Shown here one piece after another: positions 19,592 through 28,161 of a DNA stretch of 64,000 nt. The position numbers were made by a program, and so were the translations under genes. How positions within the stretch are numbered: the stretch's first letter is position 1; each line of letters opens with the position of its first letter. The DNA is from Leucobacter chromiiresistens (lineage in GTDB: Bacteria > Actinomycetota > Actinomycetes > Actinomycetales > Microbacteriaceae), in assembly GCF_900102345.1 (NCBI RefSeq), contig NZ_FNKB01000001.1, positions 2,232,001 to 2,296,000 of the forward strand, given 5' to 3'. The notes beneath the pieces are model-generated. The model saw only the letters and a list, made by a program, of their open reading frames with translations. It was not told the DNA's origin and searched no databases.

Positions 19592-20863
19592 CTAGGCGCT
19601 CTCGCGGCTGCCGCGGGCCTGGAGCACGCGCGGTGCGGCGTCGCCCTGGACCGACTCGCGCGTCACGAGCACCTTCGTGATGTCGCCGTCCGACGGCACT
19701 TCGAACATCACCGGCCCGAGGATGCCTTCGAGGATCGCGCGCAGACCGCGTGCGCCCGTCTTGCGCTCCACGGCCAGCTCGGCGATCGCCTCCAGCGCCG
19801 CCTCCTCGAACTCGAGGCTCACTCCGTCGAGCTCGAACATGCGCTGGTACTGCTTCACCAGTGCGTTCTTCGGTTCGGTGAGGATGCGCGTGAGCGCCTC
19901 CACGTCGAGCGGATCGACCGTGGCCACGATGGGCAGGCGCCCGATGAACTCGGGAATCAGGCCGAACTTGTGCAGATCTTCGGGCTGCACCTGCGCGAAC
20001 AGCTGGTCGTCGTTGCGCTTGCTCGAGACGGGCGCCCCGAACCCGATGCCGCCCTTGCCCAGACGCGATCCGACGATCTCCTCGAGGCCGGCGAACGCGC
20101 CCGCGACGATGAAGAGCACATTCGTCGTATCGAGCTGGATGAACTCCTGATTCGGGTGCTTGCGCCCGCCCTGCGGAGGGATCGACGCGACCGTCCCCTC
20201 GAGGATCTTCAGGAGCGCCTGCTGCACACCTTCGCCCGACACATCGCGCGTGATCGAAGGGTTCTCCGCCTTGCGTGAGATCTTGTCGATCTCATCGATG
20301 TAGATGATGCCGGTCTCGGCGCGGGCGACGTCGAAATCGGCGGCCTGCAGCAGCTTCAGCAGAATGTTCTCGACGTCTTCGCCGACGTACCCCGCCTCCG
20401 TCAAAGCCGTCGCATCGGCGACCGCGAACGGCACCCCGAGCTGTCGTGCCAGCGACTGTGCCAGATAGGTCTTGCCGCACCCGGTGGGGCCGATGAGCAG
20501 AATGTTCGACTTCGCGATCTCGACCTGCTCGGAGGCGACCTCCGCGCTCGCGAGTGACGAGAGCGCGCGCACGCGCTTGTAGTGGTTGTAAACGGCAACG
20601 GCGAGCGACTGCTTCGCGCGATCCTGCCCGATCACGTACTGGTCCAGGAAATCGGCGATCTCGCGCGGCTTGTGCAGGGTGAAGTCGGAGGACTCCCCCG
20701 TCTGGTGCTCGGCGAGGCGCTCTTCGATGATCTCGTTGCACAGCGCGACGCATTCGTCGCAGATGTAGATCTGCGGGCCGGCGATGAGCTGCTGCACCTG
20801 CTTCTGCGATTTGCCGCAGAAGGAGCACTTCAGCAGCTCGCTGCTTTCGCCGATCTTCGCCAT
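19592..20863 (-). CDS. clpX: ATP-dependent Clp protease ATP-binding subunit ClpX
   Basis: ClpX, the AAA+ unfoldase that feeds substrates into ClpP. N-terminal zinc-binding domain (CSFCGKSQ and ICDECVALC, residues about 13-38), Walker [13 protein letters not shown], Walker [10 protein letters not shown], the pore loop GYVGEDVEN and sensor 2/ClpP-binding loop region (IGFGAPVS) are all intact. 423 residues is standard. The start [13 protein letters not shown] is chosen over MKELRMAK because AAGGAG lies seven bases upstream of this ATG. It lies about 115 bases downstream of clpP2 on the same strand and may be cotranscribed. Confidence 0.97.
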   Translation of the reverse strand: MAKIGESSELLKCSFCGKSQKQVQQLIAGPQIYICDECVALCNEIIEERLAEHQTGESSDFTLHKPREIADFLDQYVIGQDRAKQSLAVAVYNHYKRVRALSSLASAEVASEQVEIAKSNILLIGPTGCGKTYLAQSLARQLGVPFAVADATALTEAGYVGEDVENILLKLLQAADFDVARAETGIIYIDEIDKISRKAENPSITRDVSGEGVQQALLKILEGTVASIPPQGGRKHPNQEFIQLDTTNVLFIVAGAFAGLEEIVGSRLGKGGIGFGAPVSSKRNDDQLFAQVQPEDLHKFGLIPEFIGRLPIVATVDPLDVEALTRILTEPKNALVKQYQRMFELDGVSLEFEEAALEAIAELAVERKTGARGLRAILEGILGPVMFEVPSDGDITKVLVTRESVQGDAAPRVLQARGSRESA

Positions 20864-20977
20864 GCGGAGCTCCTTCACCTAACTCGGTCTGATCCGTGTC
20901 TTCGAGACTAGCGGGAGCCTCCGACATTGATGGACGGCGCGCCGGGGCCCCGGAGTCGCCCCCGGGGCCCCTGGCGG

Positions 20978-21649
20978 CTACTTCGCGATGACCGGCTGCG
21001 GGTTCTTCCGACTCGTCAGCACCTGATCGACGAGGCCGTACTCGAAGGCCTCCTGCGCGCTGAGAATCTTATCGCGATCGATGTCGCGATTCACCTCTTC
21101 GATGCTGCGCTTCGAGTGCTTCGACAGCGTCTCCTCGAGCCACTCGCGCATGCGGAGGATCTCGCGGGCCTGGATCTCGATGTCCGAGGCCTGGCCGTGG
21201 CCGCCCTGGCCGCTCGACGGCTGATGGATCAGCACGCGGGCGTTCGGCAGGGCGAGGCGCTTGCCCGGCGTGCCGCCCGCGAGCAGCACCGCGGCCGCGG
21301 AGGCCGCCTGACCGAGGCAGACCGTCTGCACGTGCGGTCGGATGTACTGCATCGTGTCGTAGATCGCGGTCATCGCGGTGAAGGAGCCGCCAGGAGAGTT
21401 GATGTACATCGTGATGTCGCGCTCGGGATCCTGGCTCTCGAGTACGAGCAGCTGCGCCATCACGTCGTCCGCCGAGGCGTCGTCGACCTGCACGCCGAGG
21501 AAGATGATGCGATCCTCGAAGAGCTTCGCGTAGGGATCCTGTCGCTTGTAGCCGTAAGCGGTGCGCTCCTCGAACGAGGGCAGCACGTAACGGGCGTCGG
21601 GCATCTGGAGGCCCGACCCGCCGGCCTGAGGGATGAGAGGAGTATTCAT
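20978..21649 (-). CDS. clpP2: ATP-dependent Clp protease proteolytic subunit ClpP2
   Basis: One of two ClpP paralogues that in actinobacteria assemble into a mixed ClpP1P2 tetradecamer. 223 residues; catalytic Ser is in [15 protein letters not shown], His in [13 protein letters not shown], and Asp in the [23 protein letters not shown] region. An N-terminal extension ([20 protein letters not shown]) may be a propeptide removed on assembly, as known for mycobacterial ClpP2. It follows clpP1 by 27 bases. The ribosome binding site is poor (AGGAAG about 12 bases upstream), consistent with coupling to clpP1. Confidence 0.95.
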   Translation of the reverse strand: MNTPLIPQAGGSGLQMPDARYVLPSFEERTAYGYKRQDPYAKLFEDRIIFLGVQVDDASADDVMAQLLVLESQDPERDITMYINSPGGSFTAMTAIYDTMQYIRPHVQTVCLGQAASAAAVLLAGGTPGKRLALPNARVLIHQPSSGQGGHGQASDIEIQAREILRMREWLEETLSKHSKRSIEEVNRDIDRDKILSAQEAFEYGLVDQVLTSRKNPQPVIAK

Positions 21650-21676
21650 CGAATCAGTTGCTTCCTGTTCGTCGGA

Positions 21677-22261
21677 TTAGTTGCTGGTACCGCCGCCGCC
21701 GACGACATCGGCAGCCGAATCGCGGATGAAGTCGATGAAGCCGTACTCGAGCGCCTCATCTGCGGTGAACCAGCGGTCGCGGTCGCCGTCTTCGTTGATC
21801 TGCTCCACCGTCTTCCCCGTCTGCGCCGCAGTGATCTCGGCGAGGCGGTTCTTCATGGAGGTGATGAGCTGCGCCTGGGTCTGGATGTCGCTCGCCGTGC
21901 CGCCGAAGCCGCCGTGCGGCTGATGGAGCAGCACGCGGGCGTTCGGGGTGATGTAGCGCTTGCCCTTGGTGCCGGCCGTGAGCAGGAACTGGCCCATGGA
22001 GGCGGCCATTCCGATGCCCACCGTGACGATGTCGTTGGGCACGAACGACATCGTGTCGTAGATCGCCATACCCGCGGTGATCGAGCCGCCGGGCGAGTTG
22101 ATGTACAGGTAGATGTCGGCCTCGGGATCCTCTGCGGCGAGCAGCAGGATCTTGGCGCAGATCTCATTCGCGTTGTCGTCACGGACCTCGGAACCGAGCC
22201 AGATGATACGGTCCTTCAGCAGTCGTTCGAACACGCTGTTCGGTGGCGTCTGTTCAGCCAT
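21677..22261 (-). CDS. clpP1: ATP-dependent Clp protease proteolytic subunit ClpP1
   Basis: The first gene of the clpP1-clpP2 pair, 194 residues from the chosen ATG. Catalytic Ser sits in [14 protein letters not shown], His in [13 protein letters not shown], Asp in [19 protein letters not shown]. The handle-helix [18 protein letters not shown] is intact. Start [11 protein letters not shown] is preferred over MERRM because GGAG precedes it at six bases. Upstream are a -10-like TACGCT and a ClgR-like operator, so it is likely under the Clp stress activator. Confidence 0.96.
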   Translation of the reverse strand: MAEQTPPNSVFERLLKDRIIWLGSEVRDDNANEICAKILLLAAEDPEADIYLYINSPGGSITAGMAIYDTMSFVPNDIVTVGIGMAASMGQFLLTAGTKGKRYITPNARVLLHQPHGGFGGTASDIQTQAQLITSMKNRLAEITAAQTGKTVEQINEDGDRDRWFTADEALEYGFIDFIRDSAADVVGGGGTSN

Positions 22262-22291
22262 GCGGCGCTCCATTCGTTGTTGCTTGGTTCG

Positions 22292-22297
22292 AGCGTA
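22292..22297 (-). promoter_or_regulatory. -10 hexamer of the clpP1P2 promoter
   Basis: TACGCT on the minus strand lies 30 bases before the clpP1 ATG; transcription would start near 22285. No good -35, as expected of an activator-dependent promoter. Confidence 0.38.
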
Positions 22298-22324
22298 CCG
22301 AGTCGGTGCCGCGTCGGGAGCCGT

Positions 22325-22341
22325 GTTCGCCGTGGGCGCAT
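22325..22341 (-). promoter_or_regulatory. ClgR-like operator upstream of clpP1
   Basis: GTTCGC, five bases, GCGCAT resembles the ClgR consensus (GTTCGC-N5-GCGAAC), with a perfect left half and three of six matches on the right. Its centre lies about 48 bp upstream of the predicted clpP1 transcription start, the usual place for an activator. ClgR itself is not encoded in this window. Confidence 0.42.
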
Positions 22342-22356
22342 GGGCGCCGAAAGCGA

Positions 22357-22390
22357 AGATCCCCCGCCTCGAAACCGAGACGGGGGATCT
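22357..22390 (-). terminator. tig terminator hairpin
   Basis: AGATCCCCCG...CTCG and CGAG..CGGGGGATCT pair with one mismatch around an AAAC loop, just past the tig stop. It separates tig from the clpP1 promoter region. Confidence 0.75.
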
Positions 22391-22407
22391 GCGCGGAGCG
22401 AGCGGAC

Positions 22408-23925
22408 TTACTTGCCCGCCTCCTCTGCCTCAGCGGCAGCCTTCTTCGCGGCGCGCGTCGCGGCAGCCTTCTTCGCGGCTGCCGAGCGCGCGGCCTTCTT
22501 GGCGTCCGCGTCGTCGTCAGCCGCCGAGTCGCTCGGCGCCTCCGACTTCTTCGCCGACGACTTCTTCGCCGCGGGCGCCTCGGCCTGCTGCGCATCCGCT
22601 GCGGACTCGGCCTCGGCCTCATCAGCGCCCTCGGCGTCCTCATCGGAGTCGACCGCGGTGAACTCGGTCAGATCGACCGCGTTCCCGTCCTGATCGACGA
22701 CCTCGGCCTGCGACAGCGCGACTGCGAGCGCCTTGTTGCGCGTGACCTCACCGAGGATGATGCCCATCTGGTTGCCCTGGCTGATCGCCTGGAGGAACTG
22801 GGTGGGCTCCATACCGTACTGCTGCGCCGACTGGAAGATGTACTGCGAGAGCTCGTTCTGCGTCGGGGTGACGCCCTCTGCCTCGACGATCGCGTCGAGC
22901 AGCAGCTGCAGCTGGATCTGCTCCTCCGACGACTTGCGCACCTCTGCGCGGTGCTCGTCGTCCTCCAGGCGGCCCTCGCTCTCGAGGTGACGGTGCACCT
23001 CCTCCTCGACGAGCTCCTCGGAGACGGGGATGCCGGCCTGCTCGATGAGCGTGGCGGTGAAGAGATCGCGCGCCTGCTGGCCCTGTGCGAAGACCGCGGC
23101 CTTCGCGGCCTGATCCTTGAGGCTCTCGCGGAGCTCGGCGATCGTGTCGAACTCGCTGGCCAGCTGGGCGAACTCGTCGTCGGCCTCGGGCAGCTCGCGC
23201 TCCTTGACCGCGGTGAGCGTCAGCTCGACCTCGGCGTCGCGGCCCTCGTGCTCGCCGCCGAGCAGCTGCGACGTGAAGGTCGTCGTCTCGCCCGCGGTGA
23301 GCGTCTCGACCGCCTCATCGGTGCCCGCGAGCAGGTTGCCCGCGCCCACCTCGTAGGAGACGCCGCTCGCCTGGTCGACCTCGGCGCCGTCGATCGTCGC
23401 GGTCAGGTCGAGCTCGACGAAATCGCCGGTCTTGGCGGGGCGGTCGACGGTCACGAGGGTGCCGAAGCGCTCGCGCAGCTTCGTCAGCTCGGCCTCGACG
23501 GCGTCATCGTCGACGTCGACGTTGTCGACGGTCAGCTTGAGGCCCGCGTACTTGGGCAGCGTGAACTCGGGGCGCACCTCGACCTCGAACGCGAGCACGA
23601 GCGTGCTCTTCGGATCCTTCGCCTCGGGCCACTGCTCGACGTCGGCGGTGGGGCGGCCCATCGGGCGCTCGTCCGCTTCGGCGAGAGCCGCCTGGTAGAA
23701 GTCGTCGAGCGAGCTGTTGACCGCTTCCTGGATGACGGCCTCGCGGCCGACGCGCTGATCGATGATCGGGGCCGGAACCTTGCCCTTGCGGAAGCCGGGC
23801 ACCGACACCTGCTCGGAGATGGTCTGGTACGCCCGCTTGAGGTAGGGCTCCAGCTCGTCGAGCGTGACTTCCACGCTCAGCTTGGCGCGGGTCGGAGTGA
23901 GCTTCTCAGCTGTCGTCTTCGGCAA
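22408..23925 (-). CDS. tig: Trigger factor (ribosome-associated chaperone and prolyl isomerase)
   Basis: Trigger factor binds ribosomal protein L23 and shields nascent chains. The ribosome-docking signature [10 protein letters not shown] (GFRxxK) is at about residues 42-51, followed by the PPIase domain (about 150-240, [16 protein letters not shown]) and the helical substrate cradle. The 505-residue length exceeds the usual 430-470 because of a low-complexity C-terminal tail of about 75 residues, first acidic, then Ala/Lys-rich ([24 protein letters not shown]). The initiation codon is TTG (TTG-CCG-AAG), with GAGAGG upstream; no better start is seen. Upstream on the same strand is tRNA-Pro. 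Confidence 0.96.
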   Translation of the reverse strand: MPKTTAEKLTPTRAKLSVEVTLDELEPYLKRAYQTISEQVSVPGFRKGKVPAPIIDQRVGREAVIQEAVNSSLDDFYQAALAEADERPMGRPTADVEQWPEAKDPKSTLVLAFEVEVRPEFTLPKYAGLKLTVDNVDVDDDAVEAELTKLRERFGTLVTVDRPAKTGDFVELDLTATIDGAEVDQASGVSYEVGAGNLLAGTDEAVETLTAGETTTFTSQLLGGEHEGRDAEVELTLTAVKERELPEADDEFAQLASEFDTIAELRESLKDQAAKAAVFAQGQQARDLFTATLIEQAGIPVSEELVEEEVHRHLESEGRLEDDEHRAEVRKSSEEQIQLQLLLDAIVEAEGVTPTQNELSQYIFQSAQQYGMEPTQFLQAISQGNQMGIILGEVTRNKALAVALSQAEVVDQDGNAVDLTEFTAVDSDEDAEGADEAEAESAADAQQAEAPAAKKSSAKKSEAPSDSAADDDADAKKAARSAAAKKAAATRAAKKAAAEAEEAGK

Positions 23926-23984
23926 TTTGGCCTCTCATCATCTGGATGTCGTTCGGATGCCGGTTTCGGGCCGGCGGACCCTGG

Positions 23985-24059
23985 TCGGGGCGACAGGATT
24001 CGAACCTGCGACCTCCCGCTCCCAAAGCGGGCGCTCTAGCCAAGCTGAGCTACGCCCCG
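23985..24059 (-). tRNA. tRNA-Pro (UGG)
   Basis: Read on the minus strand: acceptor CGGGGCG/CGCCCCG with discriminator A, D arm GCTC...GAGC, anticodon stem CCCGC/GCGGG with loop TTTGGGA giving anticodon TGG, and T arm GGTTCGAATCC. CCA is not encoded. Confidence 0.95.
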
Positions 24060-24198
24060 GAAGACCGGGAATTCCGTCACGGTGGCGCGAGCACGCGCAC
24101 AACCCGAGCAAGTCTAGCCGATGTGCGCACCGCCGCGCTGCAGACTCGGCGGAGGCGCGAAACCGTGTCGACCGCCGCGGCGACCGCCGACAACGCAA

Positions 24199-24223
24199 CA
24201 GGCCCCGCCGGAGCGGGGCCTGT
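24199..24223 (-). terminator. Terminator downstream of tRNA-Gly(UCC)
   Basis: ACAGGCCCCGC and GCGGGGCCTGT are perfect 11-bp arms with a three-base loop, followed on the minus strand by TGCGTTG. Confidence 0.72.
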
Positions 24224-24229
24224 ATTCGG

Positions 24230-24300
24230 AGGGGATGACGGGAATCGAACCCGCGTAATCAGTTTGGAAGACTGAGGCTCTACCATTGAGCTACATCCCC
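24230..24300 (-). tRNA. tRNA-Gly (UCC)
   Basis: Minus strand: GGGGATG/CATCCCC acceptor, discriminator U as usual for bacterial tRNA-Gly, anticodon stem TCAGT/ACTGA with loop CTTCCAA, anticodon TCC. T loop TTCGATT. Confidence 0.95.
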
Positions 24301-24375
24301 GAACTGCGTGCAGCGCGCGGTGCCGAAGCACCTCGTCGATCATACTGCATCGACCGCGGCCGTACGAACCGGCGG

Positions 24376-24933
24376 TCATTCGGCGCGTGTCGCCTCACGA
24401 TGACGCGCAGTGGTCTCGAGGTAGCGCGCGGAGTTCATGCGCACGGCTTCCCGATCCTCGTCGCGCAGTTCCCTGACCACCCGCCCCGGTACGCCGACGA
24501 CGAGCGAATGCGGGGGCACGACCATGCCCTGCGGAACCACGGCACCCGCCGCGACGAGGCTCCCCGCCCCTACGACAGCGCCGGTGAGCACGGTGGCGTG
24601 CATGCCGATCAGGCAGCCGCGCTCGATCGTCGCGCCATGGATCATCGCGAGGTGGCCCACCGACACGTCGTCCCCGATCACCGCGGCGTCGCCCCGCTGA
24701 GTGTGCACGACCGCGCCGTCCTGAATGTTGCTGCGCTCCCCCACCCTGACGGAGTCGGAGTCGCCGCGCAGCACCGCGTTGTACCAGACGCTCGACTGCG
24801 CCCCGATGCGCACATCGCCGGCCACGACGGCGCCGGGGGCGATCCACGCGCTGGCGTCGATCTGCGGGGCGCCGTACGGCGGCACGTCGATCACGCGCGC
24901 TCCCTCGAAGTACGGTACGTCATTCGTCGTCAT
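24376..24933 (-). CDS. Gamma-class carbonic anhydrase-like / hexapeptide acyltransferase-fold protein
   Basis: A 185-residue left-handed beta-helix protein of the gamma carbonic anhydrase/PaaY group. Hexapeptide repeats run from about residue 28 to 140 (IAPGAVVAGDVRIGAQSSV...). The three zinc-binding histidines are plausible in AVVHTQ, VGHLAMIHG and IGMHATVL, and RGDSDSVRVGERSNIQDG is the family hallmark. Members are often annotated as carbonic anhydrase, but many have no proven activity. AGGAGG at eight bases gives a strong ribosome binding site. It sits alone between tRNA-Gly and tRNA-Asn. Confidence 0.88.
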   Translation of the reverse strand: MTTNDVPYFEGARVIDVPPYGAPQIDASAWIAPGAVVAGDVRIGAQSSVWYNAVLRGDSDSVRVGERSNIQDGAVVHTQRGDAAVIGDDVSVGHLAMIHGATIERGCLIGMHATVLTGAVVGAGSLVAAGAVVPQGMVVPPHSLVVGVPGRVVRELRDEDREAVRMNSARYLETTARHREATRAE

Positions 24934-24964
24934 AGCGCCTCCTGCGATCGTGGGCGGGGAAACG

Positions 24965-24993
24965 AAAAAGCCCCTACCGCAAGGGTAAGGGCT
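24965..24993 (-). terminator. Terminator downstream of tRNA-Asn
   Basis: AGCCC-TACC/GGTA-GGGCT hairpin with a GCAA-type loop; on the minus strand it is followed by TTTTTCGTTT, one of the few U-rich intrinsic terminators here. Confidence 0.8.
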
Positions 24994-25000
24994 TCACTCG

Positions 25001-25073
25001 CTCCCCCGGCTGGGCTCGAACCAGCGACATCCTGATTAACAGTCAAGCGCTCTGCCAACTGAGCTACAGGGGA
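25001..25073 (-). tRNA. tRNA-Asn (GUU)
   Basis: Minus strand: TCCCCTG/CGGGGGA acceptor (one G-U pair), discriminator G, D arm GCTC...GAGC, loop CTGTTAA giving anticodon GTT, T arm CTGGTTCGAGCCCAG. Confidence 0.95.
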
Positions 25074-25162
25074 TCATTGCGATTGCAACGCACTTAGGTT
25101 AGCAAGCTCCGAAGGGCGTGTGCAAATCGGCGCGATTCCGGTGATTCTCCACCCGCGCGCGA

Positions 25163-26011
25163 CTATTCCTCCGCGATTTCGTCGTACGCCGTGGCCCGCA
25201 GCGCCTGCGCCAGACGCTGCACGTACCCGTGATCCGCGTTGCGGAAGATCTCATTGATGTCGCCCCGGCCGACCAGTCGACCCTGCTGCATGACGAGCAC
25301 CTCCTCCACGAGCGCCTCGAGCATGCCGATGTCGTGGCTGATGAGCAGCATCGTCGCCCCGCTGCGCTCCCGGTACCAGCGCAGCAGCTCTACGATCTTC
25401 GGCCGATTGTTCGCGTCGACGCCCAGGGTGGGCTCGTCGGCGATGAGCAGCCGGGGATCGAGCATCAACGAGCGCATCACCGCGACCCGCTGGCGCTGCC
25501 CCTTCGACAGCTCGTACGGATACTCCTGCAGCTTCGCGAGCGGCAGGGCGACGATGTCCATCATCTCGGCGATGCGCTCGCCGAGCTCGTCGCGATCGAA
25601 GTGCTTGCTCCGCTCCACGATCGGCTCGAACAGGATGTCGCCGACGTTGAGCTCGGGGGTGAGGGTCGCCCCGGCGTCCTGCGCGAGGTGCCCGACGTAC
25701 GCGGTCAGGCGCGCACGACTGCGCCGCCACAGGCGCCGCATCGGAACATCCATCACCGTCGCCTCGCCCCCGGTGAGGCGGATCCGGCTCGACTTCTCCG
25801 TCGCGTCCGGGCCGCGCCCGGCGAGGAACTTCGCCAGTGTCGACTTGCCCGAGCCGCTCTCGCCCAGCAGGGCGAAGACGTCGCCGCGCGCCACCTCGAA
25901 GGAGAGCCCCTCCACCGCTTCGAACTCGCGCCCGCCCGCGTGCGCCGGATACGAGAGCGAGAGATCGGAGACGCGGATCATGGGATCGGCGTCGACTACG
26001 GGGTGGGGCAT
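25163..26011 (-). CDS. Peptide-type ABC transporter ATPase without partner genes
   Basis: A 282-residue ABC ATPase with Walker A GESGSGKSTLAK, the Q-loop HLAQDAGATLTP, signature LSKGQRQRVAVMRS and Walker B LLIADEPTLGVD. The architecture (Q-loop QDAGATLTP, long helical region, C-terminal extension after LVGRGDINEIFRNADHGYVQRLAQAL) is that of DppD/OppD-type oligopeptide or nickel transport ATPases, except that the typical C-terminal Cys cluster is absent. No permease, second ATPase or binding protein lies next to it, so its partners are elsewhere or it serves another role. ATG at 26011 has GAGGAG eight bases upstream; MIRVSDLSLSYP at 25981 is an alternative start. Confidence 0.88.
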   Translation of the reverse strand: MPHPVVDADPMIRVSDLSLSYPAHAGGREFEAVEGLSFEVARGDVFALLGESGSGKSTLAKFLAGRGPDATEKSSRIRLTGGEATVMDVPMRRLWRRSRARLTAYVGHLAQDAGATLTPELNVGDILFEPIVERSKHFDRDELGERIAEMMDIVALPLAKLQEYPYELSKGQRQRVAVMRSLMLDPRLLIADEPTLGVDANNRPKIVELLRWYRERSGATMLLISHDIGMLEALVEEVLVMQQGRLVGRGDINEIFRNADHGYVQRLAQALRATAYDEIAEE

Positions 26012-26105
26012 CCTGAAAACTCCTCGGTGGCTCGTGGGGCGCTCCGGCTGACCAGCAGCCTAGGGCATCGGCATCGCCGCCGAAGGAGCGCGCCCGGCAC
26101 GGCGC

Positions 26106-28013
26106 TCATTCGGTGCGCAGACTGCGTCGGGCAGACTCGAGCGCGACGAGCTGCTGCTGAATCTGGCGCGCGCGGGGGTCGGCGGAGTCGCCGATGCGCT
26201 GATGCCGGGCGAGCAGCTCGCGCTTGAGCTCCACGAGATCGCGGTCGAGCAGGGAGACCACCACGTCGCGCGCGTACGCGGCGAGCTGATCGGGATTGCG
26301 CTGCGGCATGGGCGCCATCCCGAGCTCGCGGATGAGCCCGTGGTGCGTCTCCGGCGCAGCCCCCAGCACCGCATCCCACCACGTCGGCGCGCCGAGCGTC
26401 GGCAGGGCCGCGCCGATCGCATCGCGCACGACGCGGAGATCGGGATCCATCACCTGCGCCGTCACGGCCTGCTCCAGCAGTTCCGCGCCCACCGACGCTC
26501 CCTGCTGCAGCATGGCCATGAGCGCGTCGCGCTCCAGCCAGGTCGTCGGGGTGTTGCGCAGCGTCGACAACCCGATGCGGCGGGCCGGCGACGGCTCCCC
26601 CGAGGGGCCCGGGTGGCCACGGCCGACCTCGGGCGAGCGCGTCGGTTCGCTCGGCTGGCCGGGTGCCTGGCGCCCCCCGCGCTGCTCGCCGCGCGGAGCG
26701 CGTTCGGCCGCTCGCACCGCCTGCTGCACCTCCGCGAGCTCCGACCCGAGCATGCGCGCCAGTTCACGCGTGTAGCCCGGGCGCAGCGACGGATCCTTGA
26801 TCTGGGCGATGATCGGCGCCGCCTCCCGCAGTGCCGCGACCCGCCCCTCCACGCTGTTGAGGTCGAACCGCGCGATCGACTGCCGCAGAGCGAACTCGAA
26901 GAGCGGCACCTTGCGAGTGAAGAGCTCCCGCACCGCCTCATCGCCCCGATGCTGGCGGAGGTCGGAGGGGTCGAACCCCTCGGGCGCGATCGCGACGTAC
27001 GTCTGCGCCGTGAAGCGCTTCTCCTCGCTGAAGGCCCGCAGCGCCGCCTTCTGGCCCGCCTCATCGGGGTCGAACGTGAAGACGACCTCCGCCGCGGAGT
27101 CGTCGCCCATCACGCGCCGCAGCACCGCGATGTGGTCCTTGCCGAACGCGGTGCCGCAGGTCGCGACCGCCGCCTCCACCCCTGCCAGGTGGCACGCCAT
27201 CACATCGGTGTAGCCCTCCACCACCACGGCGCGCTTGCCCCGCGAGATCGCGCGCTTCGCGAGATCGAGACCGTAGAGCACCTGCGACTTGTGATAGACG
27301 GGCGACTCGGGCGTGTTCAGGTACTTGGGCCCGTTGTCGTCGTCGTACAGCTTGCGCGCGCCGAAGCCCAGCGTCTGCCCGCTCGTATCGCGGATCGGCC
27401 AGACGATGCGGCCGCGGAAGCGATCGTAGGCGCCCCGCTGGCCCTCGGACGCGAGCCCCGACTGCACCAGCTCCTGCGGCGTGTACCCCAGGCCGCGCAG
27501 GTGACCCGTCATCCCATCCCACCCGCGCGGCGCGTAGCCCACGCCGAAGCGCTCGCAGGCGGCCTCGTCGAAGCCGCGCTGCGTGAGGAACTCGCGAGCG
27601 GGGGCCGCCTCCGCTCCCGCGAGTTGCGCGACGAAGAACTCGGCCGCCGCGGTGTTCGCCGCGAGCAGGCGCGCTCGATTCGGCCCCTCCTCGCGCGAGA
27701 AGCTCCCCTCCTCGTAGGTGAGGGCGTAGTGGATCCGGGCCGCGAGGCGCTCCACCGACTCCGCGAAGGTGAGATGGTCCATGCGCTGCAGGAAGGTGAA
27801 CGCGTCGCCCGACTCCCCGCACCCGAAGCAGTGGTAGTAGCCGAGCGCCGGCCGCACGTGGAAGCTCGGGCTCCGCTCGTCGTGGAACGGGCACAGCCCC
27901 TTCATCGAGTCGATCCCGGCGTTCTTGAGCGTGACGTAATCGCCCACGAGGTCGGCGAGGTTCGTGCGACGCTTCACCTCCTCGATGTCGCTCGCACGAA
28001 TTCGACCTGCCAT
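26106..28013 (-). CDS. dnaG: DNA primase
   Basis: DnaG makes RNA primers for lagging-strand synthesis. 635 residues: N-terminal zinc-binding domain (CPFHDERSPSFHV and YHCFGCGESGD, residues about 41-68), the Toprim core with VVVEGYTDVMA and FDPDEAGQKAA (catalytic Glu and Asp cluster), and a C-terminal helicase-binding domain after about residue 430 that is Pro/Gly-rich at its beginning. The ATG has no Shine-Dalgarno but TAGACT eight bases upstream. A 58-bp tandem repeat separates it from dgt. The dgt-dnaG neighbourhood is conserved in actinobacteria. Confidence 0.97.
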   Translation of the reverse strand: MAGRIRASDIEEVKRRTNLADLVGDYVTLKNAGIDSMKGLCPFHDERSPSFHVRPALGYYHCFGCGESGDAFTFLQRMDHLTFAESVERLAARIHYALTYEEGSFSREEGPNRARLLAANTAAAEFFVAQLAGAEAAPAREFLTQRGFDEAACERFGVGYAPRGWDGMTGHLRGLGYTPQELVQSGLASEGQRGAYDRFRGRIVWPIRDTSGQTLGFGARKLYDDDNGPKYLNTPESPVYHKSQVLYGLDLAKRAISRGKRAVVVEGYTDVMACHLAGVEAAVATCGTAFGKDHIAVLRRVMGDDSAAEVVFTFDPDEAGQKAALRAFSEEKRFTAQTYVAIAPEGFDPSDLRQHRGDEAVRELFTRKVPLFEFALRQSIARFDLNSVEGRVAALREAAPIIAQIKDPSLRPGYTRELARMLGSELAEVQQAVRAAERAPRGEQRGGRQAPGQPSEPTRSPEVGRGHPGPSGEPSPARRIGLSTLRNTPTTWLERDALMAMLQQGASVGAELLEQAVTAQVMDPDLRVVRDAIGAALPTLGAPTWWDAVLGAAPETHHGLIRELGMAPMPQRNPDQLAAYARDVVVSLLDRDLVELKRELLARHQRIGDSADPRARQIQQQLVALESARRSLRTE

Positions 28014-28021
28014 AGCTGCAC

Positions 28022-28027
28022 AGTCTA
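28022..28027 (-). promoter_or_regulatory. -10 hexamer of a probable near-leaderless dnaG promoter
   Basis: TAGACT on the minus strand, eight bases before the dnaG ATG, downstream of the tandem repeat; transcription would start within one or two bases of the start codon. Confidence 0.38.
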
Positions 28028-28045
28028 CCGACCCCCGTCGGTCGA

Positions 28046-28161
28046 GCGACGCGGTGGCGCCGCTGCCGCTGGCGCGAAACGCGATGCGTTTCGCCTAAAC
28101 CAGGCGACGCGGTGGCGTCGCTGCCGCTGGCGCGAAACGCGATGCGTTTCGCCTACACCAG
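28046..28161. repeat. Two 58-bp tandem repeats spanning the 3' end of dgt
   Basis: Units 28046-28103 and 28104-28161 are identical at 56 of 58 positions. Each contains GCGAAACGC-GAT-GCGTTTCGC, a 9-bp hairpin with a three-base loop (28074-28094 and 28132-28152), and flanking CTGG/CCAG. In dgt orientation each unit begins CTGGTGTAG or CTGGTTTAG, which in the proximal unit is the last two sense codons and the stop of dgt. The hairpins could terminate dgt transcription. Confidence 0.95.

Noticed and set aside
24060..24198. Small coding sequence between tRNA-Pro and tRNA-Gly
   Set aside because: No start with a ribosome binding site or recognisable product; the frames are shadows across tRNA genes and short in all relatives' usual layout.
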